From UBA3478 sp964217345 (GTDB lineage Bacteria; Bacteroidota; Bacteroidia; Flavobacteriales; Flavobacteriaceae): DNA of 25,000 nt. The DNA lies in contig CAXPJI010000049.1 in NCBI GenBank assembly GCA_964217345.1, positions 1 through 25,000 of the forward strand, in the 5' to 3' direction. Position 1 is the stretch's first letter. Each line of letters begins with the position of its first letter. This document shows, piece by piece, positions 6,984 through 14,450 of the stretch. A program made the translations under genes and the position numbers. The notes beneath the pieces were generated by a model. The model did not search any database. It was not told where the DNA came from and saw only the letters and a list, made by a program, of their open reading frames with translations.

Positions 6984-9188
6984 TTAGTCTAACAAATCAA
7001 AACGATCCAAATTCATCACTTTATTCCATGCAGTTACAAAGTCATGCACAAACTGTTCTTTGTAATCAGCACCGGCATAAACCTCAGCAAGTGCACGCAA
7101 TTGTGAGTTCGAACCGAAGATTAAGTCAACACTAGTGGCTGTGTACTTTTGAGTACCGGTTGCGCGATCCGTACCGATGTAAGTTCCGCCTTCACCTTTT
7201 TCCCATTTCGTACTCATATCTAGTAGATTCACGAAGAAATCATTCGACAGTACACCCACATTATTGGTAAACACACCATTTGAAGAAGAAGCATGATTCG
7301 CGCCAAGCACGCGTAAACCTCCAACTAAAACAGTCATCTCTGGTGCACTTAAGGTCAATAGTTGCGCCTTGTCTACCAATAGCTCTTCTATCGGACGATC
7401 TGCTCTACCCTTAATAAAGTTTCTAAAACCATCCGCTTTAGGCTCTAAAACTGCAAACGAATCAACATCAGTCATTTCTGCGGTTGCATCTGTGCGACCT
7501 GGGGTAAATGGAACTTCTACAGAAACACCTGCTTCTGCTGCAGCTTTTTCAACTGCTGCGCAACCACCGAGAACGATAAGATCTGCTAAAGAAACTTTTT
7601 TATCCCCTTTTGCATCAAAATCAGCCTTTACCTTCTCCAGTGAAGAAAGCACTTTAGATAAACGCTCAGGTTCATTTGCCTCCCAGAATTTCTGTGGAGA
7701 TAAAGCAATACGAGCTCCGTTGGCTCCACCTCTAAGGTCTGAACCTCTGAAAGTAGAAGCAGATGACCATGCAGTGAAAACCAGATCACTAGTTGATAAT
7801 CCTGAACCTAATATAGCTGACTTTAATTGAGCAACATCTGAACTTTCGATTTGCTTGTAATCAGCCGCTGGAACAGGGTCTTGCCAGATTAAAGTTTCTG
7901 CTGGAACCTCTGGCCCTACATAATTAGTCTTAGGACCCATGTCACGGTGCGTTAACTTATACCAAGCTCTTGCGAATGCATCAGCAAATTCGTCTGGATT
8001 CTCGTAGAATCTTCTCGAAATCTTATGGTAAGCAGGATCTTCTCTTAATGCAATATCAGAAGTTGCCATCATTGGAGCGTGACGCTTATTTGGATTGTGC
8101 GCGTCTGGAACCGCATCAGCAGCCTCACCGTTCTTCGGCTTCCACTGGTAAGCACCCGCAGGGCTCTTAGTTAGTTCCCATTCATAACCAAATAAGGTTT
8201 CGAAATAGCTGTTATCCCACTGAATTGGAGTTGGCGTCCAAGCACCTTCAAGACCAGAGGTTATGGTATATTCACCGTTCCCGGTTCCGAAGCTATTCGC
8301 CCATCCAAACCCTTGCTGTTCAACTGGAGCACCTTCTGGTTCTACGCCAACATGTGCTGTATCACCAGCACCATGTGTCTTACCGAAAGTGTGACCACCT
8401 GCAACAAGTGCTACCGTCTCTTCATCGTTCATAGCCATTCGAGCAAAAGTCTCGCGGATATCACGTGCCGAAGCTAGAGGATCTGGCTTACCGTTAGGAC
8501 CTTCTGGGTTAACATAGATAAGACCCATCTGAACCGCAGCTAATGGATTGTCAAGCTGACGATCACCAGTGTATCGTTTATCTCCTAACCACTCTGTTTC
8601 TGGACCCCAGTAAATATCACCTTCCGGCTCAAATACGTCTGCACGACCACCACCAAAACCAAAAGTTTTAAAGCCCATAGTTTCAAGTGCAACATTACCA
8701 GTAAGAATCATTAGGTCTGCCCATGAGAGCTTATTCCCGTATTTCTGTTTGATTGGCCAAAGAAGACGTCGGGCCTTATCAAGGTTTCCGTTATCTGGCC
8801 AGCTGTTCAGAGGAGCCATTCTTAACGTTCCTGCTCTTGCACCACCTCGGCCGTCTTGAATACGGTAAGTACCCGCACTGTGCCATGCCATTCGGATGAA
8901 GAATGGACCGTAATGACCGTAATCAGCAGGCCACCAGTCTTGAGAATCAGTCATTAAATGAGCTAAATCCTTCTTTAATTCATCATAGTTGATTGAAGCA
9001 AATGCCTTTCTGTAATCAGTATTTGCTCCGGTAGGCTTCATTTCAGAAGTGTTCTGATGAAGCATTCTGAGGTTCAATTGCTCAGGCCACCAATCTGCGT
9101 TCGAAAATCCTCCCGCAGCCGTGTGACGGTGCTTAGCCCCCATTACTGGGCACTTTTCAATTCCTTCGTTTGTATCGTGTGAGTGCAT
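6984..9188 (-). CDS. katG: Catalase-peroxidase KatG
   Basis: 734 aa, full length for the bifunctional haem enzyme that dismutates hydrogen peroxide and oxidises small donors. The distal-pocket residues are R99, W102 and H103 in RMAWHSAGTYR. W102 with Y225 (in GLIYVNPEGP) and M251 (in FARMAMND) supplies the Trp-Tyr-Met covalent adduct needed for catalase activity. H266 in GGHTFGKTHG is the proximal haem ligand. The C-terminal half is the usual degenerate second peroxidase domain (about 430-734). The N-terminal EKCPVMGAKH and ADWWPEQLNL blocks are typical of the family, and no secretion signal is seen, so it is probably cytoplasmic. It stands alone between its own upstream palindrome and terminator, which suggests a single-gene peroxide- or iron-controlled unit. 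Confidence 0.97.
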   Translation of the reverse strand: MHSHDTNEGIEKCPVMGAKHRHTAAGGFSNADWWPEQLNLRMLHQNTSEMKPTGANTDYRKAFASINYDELKKDLAHLMTDSQDWWPADYGHYGPFFIRMAWHSAGTYRIQDGRGGARAGTLRMAPLNSWPDNGNLDKARRLLWPIKQKYGNKLSWADLMILTGNVALETMGFKTFGFGGGRADVFEPEGDIYWGPETEWLGDKRYTGDRQLDNPLAAVQMGLIYVNPEGPNGKPDPLASARDIRETFARMAMNDEETVALVAGGHTFGKTHGAGDTAHVGVEPEGAPVEQQGFGWANSFGTGNGEYTITSGLEGAWTPTPIQWDNSYFETLFGYEWELTKSPAGAYQWKPKNGEAADAVPDAHNPNKRHAPMMATSDIALREDPAYHKISRRFYENPDEFADAFARAWYKLTHRDMGPKTNYVGPEVPAETLIWQDPVPAADYKQIESSDVAQLKSAILGSGLSTSDLVFTAWSSASTFRGSDLRGGANGARIALSPQKFWEANEPERLSKVLSSLEKVKADFDAKGDKKVSLADLIVLGGCAAVEKAAAEAGVSVEVPFTPGRTDATAEMTDVDSFAVLEPKADGFRNFIKGRADRPIEELLVDKAQLLTLSAPEMTVLVGGLRVLGANHASSSNGVFTNNVGVLSNDFFVNLLDMSTKWEKGEGGTYIGTDRATGTQKYTATSVDLIFGSNSQLRALAEVYAGADYKEQFVHDFVTAWNKVMNLDRFDLLD

Positions 9189-9202
9189 AGTAAAATTTTT
9201 TG

Positions 9203-9210
9203 CAAATTAA
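9203..9210 (-). promoter_or_regulatory. Candidate -7 element of katG
   Basis: Read on the minus strand, TTAATTTG matches TAnnTTTG at 7 of 8 positions and is 14 bp before the katG ATG. No good -33 element is seen at the normal distance, which would fit a promoter needing an activator, but this is only a suggestion. Confidence 0.35.
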
Positions 9211-9260
9211 TTCATATTCAGTGCGATAGAGTCACTTTCAAATAAGTTGTATTAATTCAA

Positions 9261-9279
9261 TTATAAGATAATCTTATAA
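9261..9279. promoter_or_regulatory. 19-bp palindrome upstream of katG, PerR/Fur-like operator candidate
   Basis: TTATAAGATAATCTTATAA is a perfect 9-1-9 inverted repeat 73 bp upstream of the katG start. Its core resembles the 7-1-7 PerR/Fur box (TTATAATnATTATAA), matching about five of seven positions per half. The position fits control of a peroxide-defence gene. With a one-base spacer and no T-tract after it, it is a poor terminator for the upstream oxidoreductase gene. The regulator is inferred, not shown; OxyR is also a common regulator of catalases in this phylum. Confidence 0.6.
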
Positions 9280-9304
9280 ACTAAATTTATTCTAAAGTTT
9301 TTTA

Positions 9305-10474
9305 TTATAGTTCGTTCTTAAATGCCTTCTCAGCAGCGATTCTTCCACTACTCATTGCGGCATTCAGTGAAGGGTAAAGCAAGTAATCTCCTGAACGGAT
9401 GACGCTCTGATTATTTTTTGACGAATCAGGTTTGAGGCGGATTTCAGAAATAACAGGGAGCGCCTTTTCGATCTTATAATGCTTAACAAGCTTTCCAGCT
9501 TCAATTCCCGAACGCGTCTTAATCTCCTCTCTAATCAATACCTCAAGTCGATCTGAATCTTCTGATACACCAATAGCGGTAGCAGAAAGAATAGCAGTGT
9601 TGCCACCTTGGAGAACATGCATCGAATTCACTGAATTTGATTCAGGAAACAATCCGATCACATTCTTTAATTTCTCAGAATACTTAGATGCTTTGGGTAA
9701 TTCAAAGTAAAATACCTCAGTACCATGCCACTTCTGAGCCTTTTCTGCAAAAGTTTGTATCACCTTATCGTGTCGATCTTTAACCTCCTCAATCGTTACT
9801 TTGTGATTCAATAACACCTTTGTTTTTGTAAGCTTGGCAGAGAGTTGGTCAATTACTGACTGCATGCCTCCTTTCGGCAAAGCCGCATAACCATTGGCAA
9901 ACATGTGAAAAACGAACTCAAACTGTTTCACTGAAGTTTGGAGCTCTTTTTCTAAGAAAATACCTCCATAAAATGGTTTGAAAAATTGATTAATAAATCG
10001 CTCACTGTATTTCGAATAGAGGGATTCAAGGGTCGATTGATCGCGTTGATTGAAGATTTCCTCTACCGGTAAACCGCTAATTCTTCGCTGTTCAACAAGT
10101 AGCTTAATTTTATCGAGTAGACTTGCAGAGTTCGCTTTAACGGTAGGCCACAAAAAAGAAGGGTCTCTAAAGGCATCTCCGATAAGTTCCACCTTACCAT
10201 CTTTTCCAAAGATATAGGCTCCCGGCCTGAAGTAATGTAATTTGAGCGCAGACAGATCTAGGTACTTGACAACTTCCGGATAGGCTGTTAGAAGCACCTG
10301 AAACCCGTGGTCGAGGGGAATATCATCAAAAAAATCTGATTTAACCCGGCCCCCTAATCGGTCTGTAGATTCATATAGGGTAGGAAAAATGCCTCTTGCT
10401 TCAAGTTCTAATGCAGCAATAATACCACTGATACCACCACCAAGGATGGCAATGTCAGAAGAGGATGTGAACAT
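9305..10474 (-). CDS. NAD(P)/FAD-dependent amine-oxidase-like oxidoreductase
   Basis: 389 aa flavoprotein. The N-terminus carries the dinucleotide-binding motif GGGISG (12-17), followed by LYESTDRLGGRVKSD (about 33-47), the arrangement of the amine oxidase/phytoene desaturase/protoporphyrinogen oxidase superfamily. The C-terminal block SGDYLLYPSLNAAMSSGRIAAEKAF (about 361-385) is the second FAD-contacting motif, with the usual SGR and AA residues. No signal peptide or membrane helix is seen. The superfamily is broad and the sequence does not identify a substrate; a carotenoid or porphyrin role is not supported by neighbours. Its ATG directly follows the stop of the small upstream gene (TAAATG), implying translational coupling. 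Confidence 0.85.
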   Translation of the reverse strand: MFTSSSDIAILGGGISGIIAALELEARGIFPTLYESTDRLGGRVKSDFFDDIPLDHGFQVLLTAYPEVVKYLDLSALKLHYFRPGAYIFGKDGKVELIGDAFRDPSFLWPTVKANSASLLDKIKLLVEQRRISGLPVEEIFNQRDQSTLESLYSKYSERFINQFFKPFYGGIFLEKELQTSVKQFEFVFHMFANGYAALPKGGMQSVIDQLSAKLTKTKVLLNHKVTIEEVKDRHDKVIQTFAEKAQKWHGTEVFYFELPKASKYSEKLKNVIGLFPESNSVNSMHVLQGGNTAILSATAIGVSEDSDRLEVLIREEIKTRSGIEAGKLVKHYKIEKALPVISEIRLKPDSSKNNQSVIRSGDYLLYPSLNAAMSSGRIAAEKAFKNEL

Positions 10475-10711
10475 TTAAACCGTAGGAACGTGCTTAATGC
10501 GCTTTTCGATTTTCTGTTTTTTAGCTGTCACGCGCTTCATCCAATCCATGAGATCAGGATCCTTAGACTCCTTGTAAATCTCATTGATCGCAAGAACTAA
10601 GGCCTTACCCTCTCTTGAATATTTTACACGATCACTGGTGCTCATGTGACTCATGGCAAGTTGCTCGTATTCTTCGGCTTGTGTCAGTAAATCTTCTACA
10701 GAATTGTTCAT
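10475..10711 (-). CDS. Small hypothetical protein, translationally coupled to the FAD oxidoreductase
   Basis: 78 aa from ATG at 10711; an in-frame TTG at 10735 would add eight residues but overlaps a candidate -7 box, so the ATG is preferred. The protein is charged and probably helical (NSVEDLLTQAEEYEQLAM, then a Lys/Arg-rich C-terminus KKQKIEKRIKHVP). It has no signal peptide, membrane helix or cysteine motif. I do not recognise the family. The TAA stop is immediately followed by the ATG of the oxidoreductase, so both are likely made from one mRNA, and the small protein may be a partner or regulator of that enzyme. Confidence 0.7.
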   Translation of the reverse strand: MNNSVEDLLTQAEEYEQLAMSHMSTSDRVKYSREGKALVLAINEIYKESKDPDLMDWMKRVTAKKQKIEKRIKHVPTV

Positions 10712-10732
10712 CGAATTTCTTAAAAGGTTAAA

Positions 10733-10740
10733 CAAATATG
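10733..10740 (-). promoter_or_regulatory. Candidate -7 promoter element for the small gene/oxidoreductase unit
   Basis: Read on the minus strand, CATATTTG matches TAnnTTTG at 7 of 8 positions, 21 bp upstream of the ATG at 10711. It would place transcription start downstream of the alternative TTG at 10735, which supports the ATG. The -33 element is not clear. Confidence 0.4.
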
Positions 10741-10806
10741 GGTTAAAAATGTGAGAATGTCTAACCTTAGCGGCAAAGTTTAATAAAAGATTAAGAATTA
10801 GCCAAA

Positions 10807-10989
10807 TTACTGACCGATCTCTCTTGCCTCAAAATCAACGATTTCCGTAGATTCAAAACGGTAATCAACCTCAATGGGATTGCAGCATACCTCGCAATCT
10901 TCGACATAGACTTGTCTACCATCGATAGGGTCCAAAATCATTGAAATTTCTTCCCAACAGTAGGGACACTGAAAAAAATGCTCAAACAT
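10807..10989 (-). CDS. CPXCG motif-containing cysteine-rich small protein
   Basis: 60 aa. It has a CxxC knuckle C8-P-Y-C11 followed by W12, and a second cluster C32-E-V-C35-C36, which together form a likely zinc-ribbon fold. The middle segment LDPIDGRQVYVEDCEVC and the acidic tail match the short Cys-rich CPXCG family (PF14255), whose function is unknown. The gene starts 4 bp after the ABC-F stop and is almost surely co-transcribed with it. Length is normal for the family. It may bind metal or nucleic acid; this is inference from the fold only. Confidence 0.85.
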   Translation of the reverse strand: MFEHFFQCPYCWEEISMILDPIDGRQVYVEDCEVCCNPIEVDYRFESTEIVDFEAREIGQ

Positions 10990-10993
10990 TTAT

Positions 10994-12922
10994 TTAGGCA
11001 TTAAAGGATTCGATTTGATCACTAATCGATTCCCATTCTTGCATTTTCGTTTCTAACTCGGCCTTTAGCTCCTGATAACGATCCATATAACCACTGGTCT
11101 TAACGAGTTCCTCATATCGTTCTAAAAGCTCCTGGTCTTTAGCGGCGATCGCTGCCTCCAATTCTGTGATTCGCTTTTCAATAGAACCCAATTTATTACT
11201 AAGGGTTTTTAATTTCTTCTGATCAGCGTAGCTTATTTCATTAGAAGGCTTTTCTGCACTCTTGGTATCAAAGGTTTGACTTTTAACCGTTGCCTTTTCA
11301 ACTTCTCTAAAGTCATTCACCTTTCGCTGCTCCAAATAGAAATTAATATCTCCCAAATAAGGTTTCACTTTATGATCTCTAAATTCAAAAACCTGATCTG
11401 TAAGCCCTTGTAGAAAATCACGGTCGTGAGAAACAACGAGTAGGGTACCTCCAAAATTGAGAAGTGCACGTTTCAATACCTCCTTCGATTTAATATCTAA
11501 GTGGTTAGTAGGCTCGTCCATCACCAGCACATTGAAAGGCTGCAGTAATAATTTAGCAAGAGCGAGTCGATTGCGCTCACCTCCCGACAACACTTTTACT
11601 TGTTTATCCACATCGTCGCCTCCGAACAGAAATGAACCTAAAATATCTCGAACCTGAGCTCGGTTTGATTCGTTGGCCGCGTCGATCATGGTATCTAATA
11701 GTGTCTTGTCACCATCTAAGTATTCTGCCTGGTTTTGGGCAAAGTATCCGATTTCAACATTGTGTCCCAGTTTAAATTGTCCCTGGTGCGCTAACTCACC
11801 AACAATAATCTTAGCAAGGGTAGATTTACCTTGACCGTTTTGACCTACAAAGGCGGTTCTCGATCCTCGTTCAAGAAGAAAAGAAACTTCATTGAGCACC
11901 AAAGATTCTCCGTAAGACTTAGAAACTTTATCGAATTCTAGGATGACTTTACCGGGTTGTTTCGATACCGGGAAACGAACGTTCATAACAGCTGTATCAG
12001 TGCCATCCACTTCGATTCGATCAATCTTATCGAGCTTTTTGATTAGCGATTGAGCCATCGAAGCCTTCGTTGCTTTCGCCCGAAACTTTTCAATTAATTT
12101 TTCGGTCTGTTGAATTTGCTTCTCTTGGTTCTTAAGCGCATTCATCTGCTGCTCTCTGATTTCATCTCTAAGCGCTAGGAATTGGGTATAAGGTTTTTGA
12201 TAGTCGTAGATTCGACCTAAAGAAATTTCAATCGTTCGATTCGTGACGTTATCTAAGAACATACGATCGTGAGATACGATCACCACTGCTCCTGGATACG
12301 AGTTCAAGAAGGTCTCTAACCAAAGTATCGACTCAATATCTAAGTGGTTCGTGGGTTCATCCAGAAGCAAAACGTCATGTCTTTGAAGGAGTAATTTGGC
12401 GAGCTCGATTCTCATACGCCATCCTCCCGAAAAGGTGTCGGTTAAACGATCGAAGTCAGTTCGTTTAAACCCTAGACCCTGTAAAACACGTTCGGTTTCT
12501 CCTTGATAATTATACCCCCCTAGTATTTCATATCTCGTATTCAAATCACTCACCGCTACCATGAGATCGTGATACTCCTCACTCTCATAATCAGTTCTCG
12601 TTGCCAATTCGTGATTGACACGGTCCATTTCTCGCTCTACACTCTTTATTTCAGAAAACGCCTCATAGGATTCGTCGAGAACGGTACGTCCCTGAACGAA
12701 ATCAATGTCTTGCTTTAAAACCCCAATAGTAATATTTCGGTCACAAGCGAGCGTACCTTCATCAAGGTCTAACTCCTTAGAAAGCACCTTGAGCATGGTT
12801 GATTTTCCGGCGCCATTCTTCCCAATCAAACCTACTCGGTCACCAGGACTAAGTTTATAACTAACTCCCTGAAAAAGGTAGGTGCCAGAAAATGATATGG
12901 CGGCGTTGTGTAGATTTAACAT
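10994..12922 (-). CDS. ABC-F family ATPase (ribosome-associated type)
   Basis: 642 aa with two ABC ATPase domains and no membrane segments. Domain 1 has Walker A GKNGAGKST (34-42), signature FSGGW (164-168) and Walker B LLLDEPTNHLD (185-195). Domain 2 has Walker A GQNGQGKST (360-368), signature LSGGE (445-449) and Walker B LVMDEPTNHLD (466-476). Between them is a Lys-rich helical linker (about 250-305), the part of ABC-F proteins that reaches into the ribosome E site. Residues 565-640 form a predicted coiled coil, as in Uup-like members. ABC-F proteins relieve stalled or non-productive ribosomes; some confer antibiotic protection, but nothing here suggests resistance. The ATG at 12922 is only 5 bases from a perfect -7 box, so the mRNA is probably leaderless. 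Confidence 0.95.
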   Translation of the reverse strand: MLNLHNAAISFSGTYLFQGVSYKLSPGDRVGLIGKNGAGKSTMLKVLSKELDLDEGTLACDRNITIGVLKQDIDFVQGRTVLDESYEAFSEIKSVEREMDRVNHELATRTDYESEEYHDLMVAVSDLNTRYEILGGYNYQGETERVLQGLGFKRTDFDRLTDTFSGGWRMRIELAKLLLQRHDVLLLDEPTNHLDIESILWLETFLNSYPGAVVIVSHDRMFLDNVTNRTIEISLGRIYDYQKPYTQFLALRDEIREQQMNALKNQEKQIQQTEKLIEKFRAKATKASMAQSLIKKLDKIDRIEVDGTDTAVMNVRFPVSKQPGKVILEFDKVSKSYGESLVLNEVSFLLERGSRTAFVGQNGQGKSTLAKIIVGELAHQGQFKLGHNVEIGYFAQNQAEYLDGDKTLLDTMIDAANESNRAQVRDILGSFLFGGDDVDKQVKVLSGGERNRLALAKLLLQPFNVLVMDEPTNHLDIKSKEVLKRALLNFGGTLLVVSHDRDFLQGLTDQVFEFRDHKVKPYLGDINFYLEQRKVNDFREVEKATVKSQTFDTKSAEKPSNEISYADQKKLKTLSNKLGSIEKRITELEAAIAAKDQELLERYEELVKTSGYMDRYQELKAELETKMQEWESISDQIESFNA

Positions 12923-12927
12923 GGGCG

Positions 12928-12935
12928 CAAAGATA
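12928..12935 (-). promoter_or_regulatory. -7 promoter element of the ABC-F gene
   Basis: Read on the minus strand, TATCTTTG followed by CGCCC and then ATG is a perfect match to TAnnTTTG. With a start point normally a few bases after this box, the transcript would begin at or next to the start codon. Confidence 0.65.
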
Positions 12936-12998
12936 CCACATCAGCTAACAAAATAGAGCTAGGTAACACAGGTTACTTTCATTACTTTCAAAGTCGCC

Positions 12999-13006
12999 TA
13001 TCTTTG
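12999..13006 (+). promoter_or_regulatory. -7 promoter element of the DUF983 gene
   Basis: TATCTTTG is a perfect TAnnTTTG match, 19 bp before the DUF983 ATG. A TTTC about 18 bp upstream may serve as a weak -33 element. The same octamer is used by the divergent ABC-F gene on the other strand. Confidence 0.65.
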
Positions 13007-13025
13007 AATTACAAAGTGTAAAACC

Positions 13026-13424
13026 ATGTTTAAAAAAGGAAATAAACTCTATAGTATTTTCGGCTCGAAATGCCCGAAATGCCATGGAGAGAGCATGTAT
13101 AAAATTCCAAACCCATTTAATATTGCAAGGGTCTACGATATGCCCGAAAGATGTTCAAAATGTGGTACTAAGTATAAAATCGAACCGTCGTTTTTCTACG
13201 GAGCGATGTACGTTAGTTATGCACTTGGAGTTGCTATCGCCGTGGCAGCGTTTATTACTAGTCGCTTCATCATTGGCACTAGCATGGTCACGGCATTTTT
13301 AAGCATTATCGGTTCTATTGTACTTCTAATGCCCGTAAATATGCGTTTGGCCCGAAATATCTGGATTAACTTTTTTATTAGCTATGATCCTGAGGCGGCC
13401 AAAGTGAGCCAAAACGATCAATAG
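13026..13424 (+). CDS. DUF983 zinc-ribbon membrane protein
   Basis: 132 aa. The N-terminus MFKKGNKLYSIFGSKCPKC is typical of DUF983; Cys pairs C16/C19 and C43/C46 make a probable four-Cys zinc site. Two membrane helices follow (about 57-79 and 84-105), then a short soluble tail. DUF983 is widespread in Bacteroidota and Proteobacteria and has no firmly assigned role. It is one of only three plus-strand genes here and has its own -7 box. Its last 47 bp overlap the 3' end of the convergent oxidoreductase gene, so at least one 3' UTR must run antisense to the other coding region. Confidence 0.9.
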   Translation: MFKKGNKLYSIFGSKCPKCHGESMYKIPNPFNIARVYDMPERCSKCGTKYKIEPSFFYGAMYVSYALGVAIAVAAFITSRFIIGTSMVTAFLSIIGSIVLLMPVNMRLARNIWINFFISYDPEAAKVSQNDQ

Positions 13425-14448
13425 AGATTTCTTGAGGTAAGGGCTGTTGCGCTTCGATATGTTGAAACAACTGTTCTGAGGTTATCGGTCCAATCATCAC
13501 CCCTCTAGATCCCATCCCATTAAGTATATGGCAATTCGGGTAGGCTGGATGCGTACCCACTAAGGGTTTTCGATCGGTAACCGTGGGTCTGACTCCTGCG
13601 ACATGATCAATCACTTCAAAGGGTAATTTCAAAAACTTCTGAAGCTTTTCGATCAGTTCCTGCTTAGACTCCTCAGTGGGTATATTCGTCTTATCCTTCC
13701 ACTTGTAAGTTGCTCCTACACGGTATAAATCCTTTCCTACCGGAATGATAAAAACCCCTGACTTAATAACTCTAGTTTCATCGAGCCCTTCGCAACGAAT
13801 AAGCAGTAACTCCCCCTTAGTCCCATTCAGTGGCAAATAATTAAAAAAAGGATTTTGCTTAAGTCCATAACCCTCGGCAAAAACGATGTGTTTTGCTCGA
13901 AGTTTACCATAAGTAAACTTATCACCGAATTGCAAGCGATCATAATCAAATCGCTCTTCAAGCAGTTGATTCTGTTTTTTCAAATAGGCTTTGTAAGCCG
14001 ATCTTAGTAGCGCTGTGTCTAATTTGCCCGTTTCTAAAACCTCTGCAAGTTTATAGCGGGCTTCGATACCTTCGTTGGTATTCACTTCGAAGCTATCTTT
14101 CATAAAACGCTCATACCCTCTCTTATCACGAGCCTCATACCAAGCATTTTGTTCTGAGGGCGTATTTAAAATTCGCAAAGTGGGTATTTTTTGGTCGATT
14201 TCAACCCGTAGAAAAGCCGCTAATTCTTCATAGAAAGGCATAGCGTAGTCCAGCTGCTCAGCGGCATTATAGGCAAGAGTAAATCGCTTTAATATCAAGG
14301 GGTTATATAGCCCTCCTGCTACTTCTGAAGCACACTGAGATTCATCACTAACAACCAAAAAAGATCGATCACGACGCCTTAACTGTTCGGCAAAACAGAT
14401 TCCCGCTAAGCCTGAGCCGACAATAATATAATCGACTTCAGTAGACAA
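13378..14448 (-). CDS. FAD-dependent oxidoreductase (DAO family) downstream of gldN
   Basis: 356 aa, starting with the FAD-binding motif DYIIVGSGLAG (G11, G13, G16). The C-terminal part has the DAO-type region VAGVRPTVTDRKPLVGTHP (about 284-302) and LNGMGSRGVMIGP (about 308-320), resembling glycine/D-amino-acid oxidases (PF01266). No signal peptide is seen. The start codon is TTG at 14448, two bases after the gldN stop: no ATG is available near the conserved N-terminus, and the upstream in-frame codons are only ATT, ATA and ACA before a stop. That spacing implies coupling to gldN. Its association with the gld operon is seen in other Flavobacteriales as far as I recall, but no role in secretion is known. 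The 3' end overlaps DUF983 by 47 bp. The substrate is unknown. Confidence 0.87.
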   Translation of the reverse strand: MSTEVDYIIVGSGLAGICFAEQLRRRDRSFLVVSDESQCASEVAGGLYNPLILKRFTLAYNAAEQLDYAMPFYEELAAFLRVEIDQKIPTLRILNTPSEQNAWYEARDKRGYERFMKDSFEVNTNEGIEARYKLAEVLETGKLDTALLRSAYKAYLKKQNQLLEERFDYDRLQFGDKFTYGKLRAKHIVFAEGYGLKQNPFFNYLPLNGTKGELLLIRCEGLDETRVIKSGVFIIPVGKDLYRVGATYKWKDKTNIPTEESKQELIEKLQKFLKLPFEVIDHVAGVRPTVTDRKPLVGTHPAYPNCHILNGMGSRGVMIGPITSEQLFQHIEAQQPLPQEISIDRFGSLWPPQDHS

Positions 14449-14450
14449 AA

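Noticed and set aside
7369..7830. 153-codon open frame antisense to katG
   Set aside because: It lies wholly within the highly conserved katG coding sequence, has a low-complexity Ser/Ala-rich translation and no promoter box. It is a shadow of katG codon bias.
9261..9279. Palindrome read as terminator of the 9305-10474 gene
   Set aside because: The spacer is one base, the stem is almost all A/T and no T-tract follows on the minus strand; an operator is more likely.
10994..12922. ABC-F as an antibiotic-resistance determinant
   Set aside because: The sequence looks like a housekeeping Uup-like member with a C-terminal coiled coil, and it sits among conserved chromosomal genes with no mobile-element signs.
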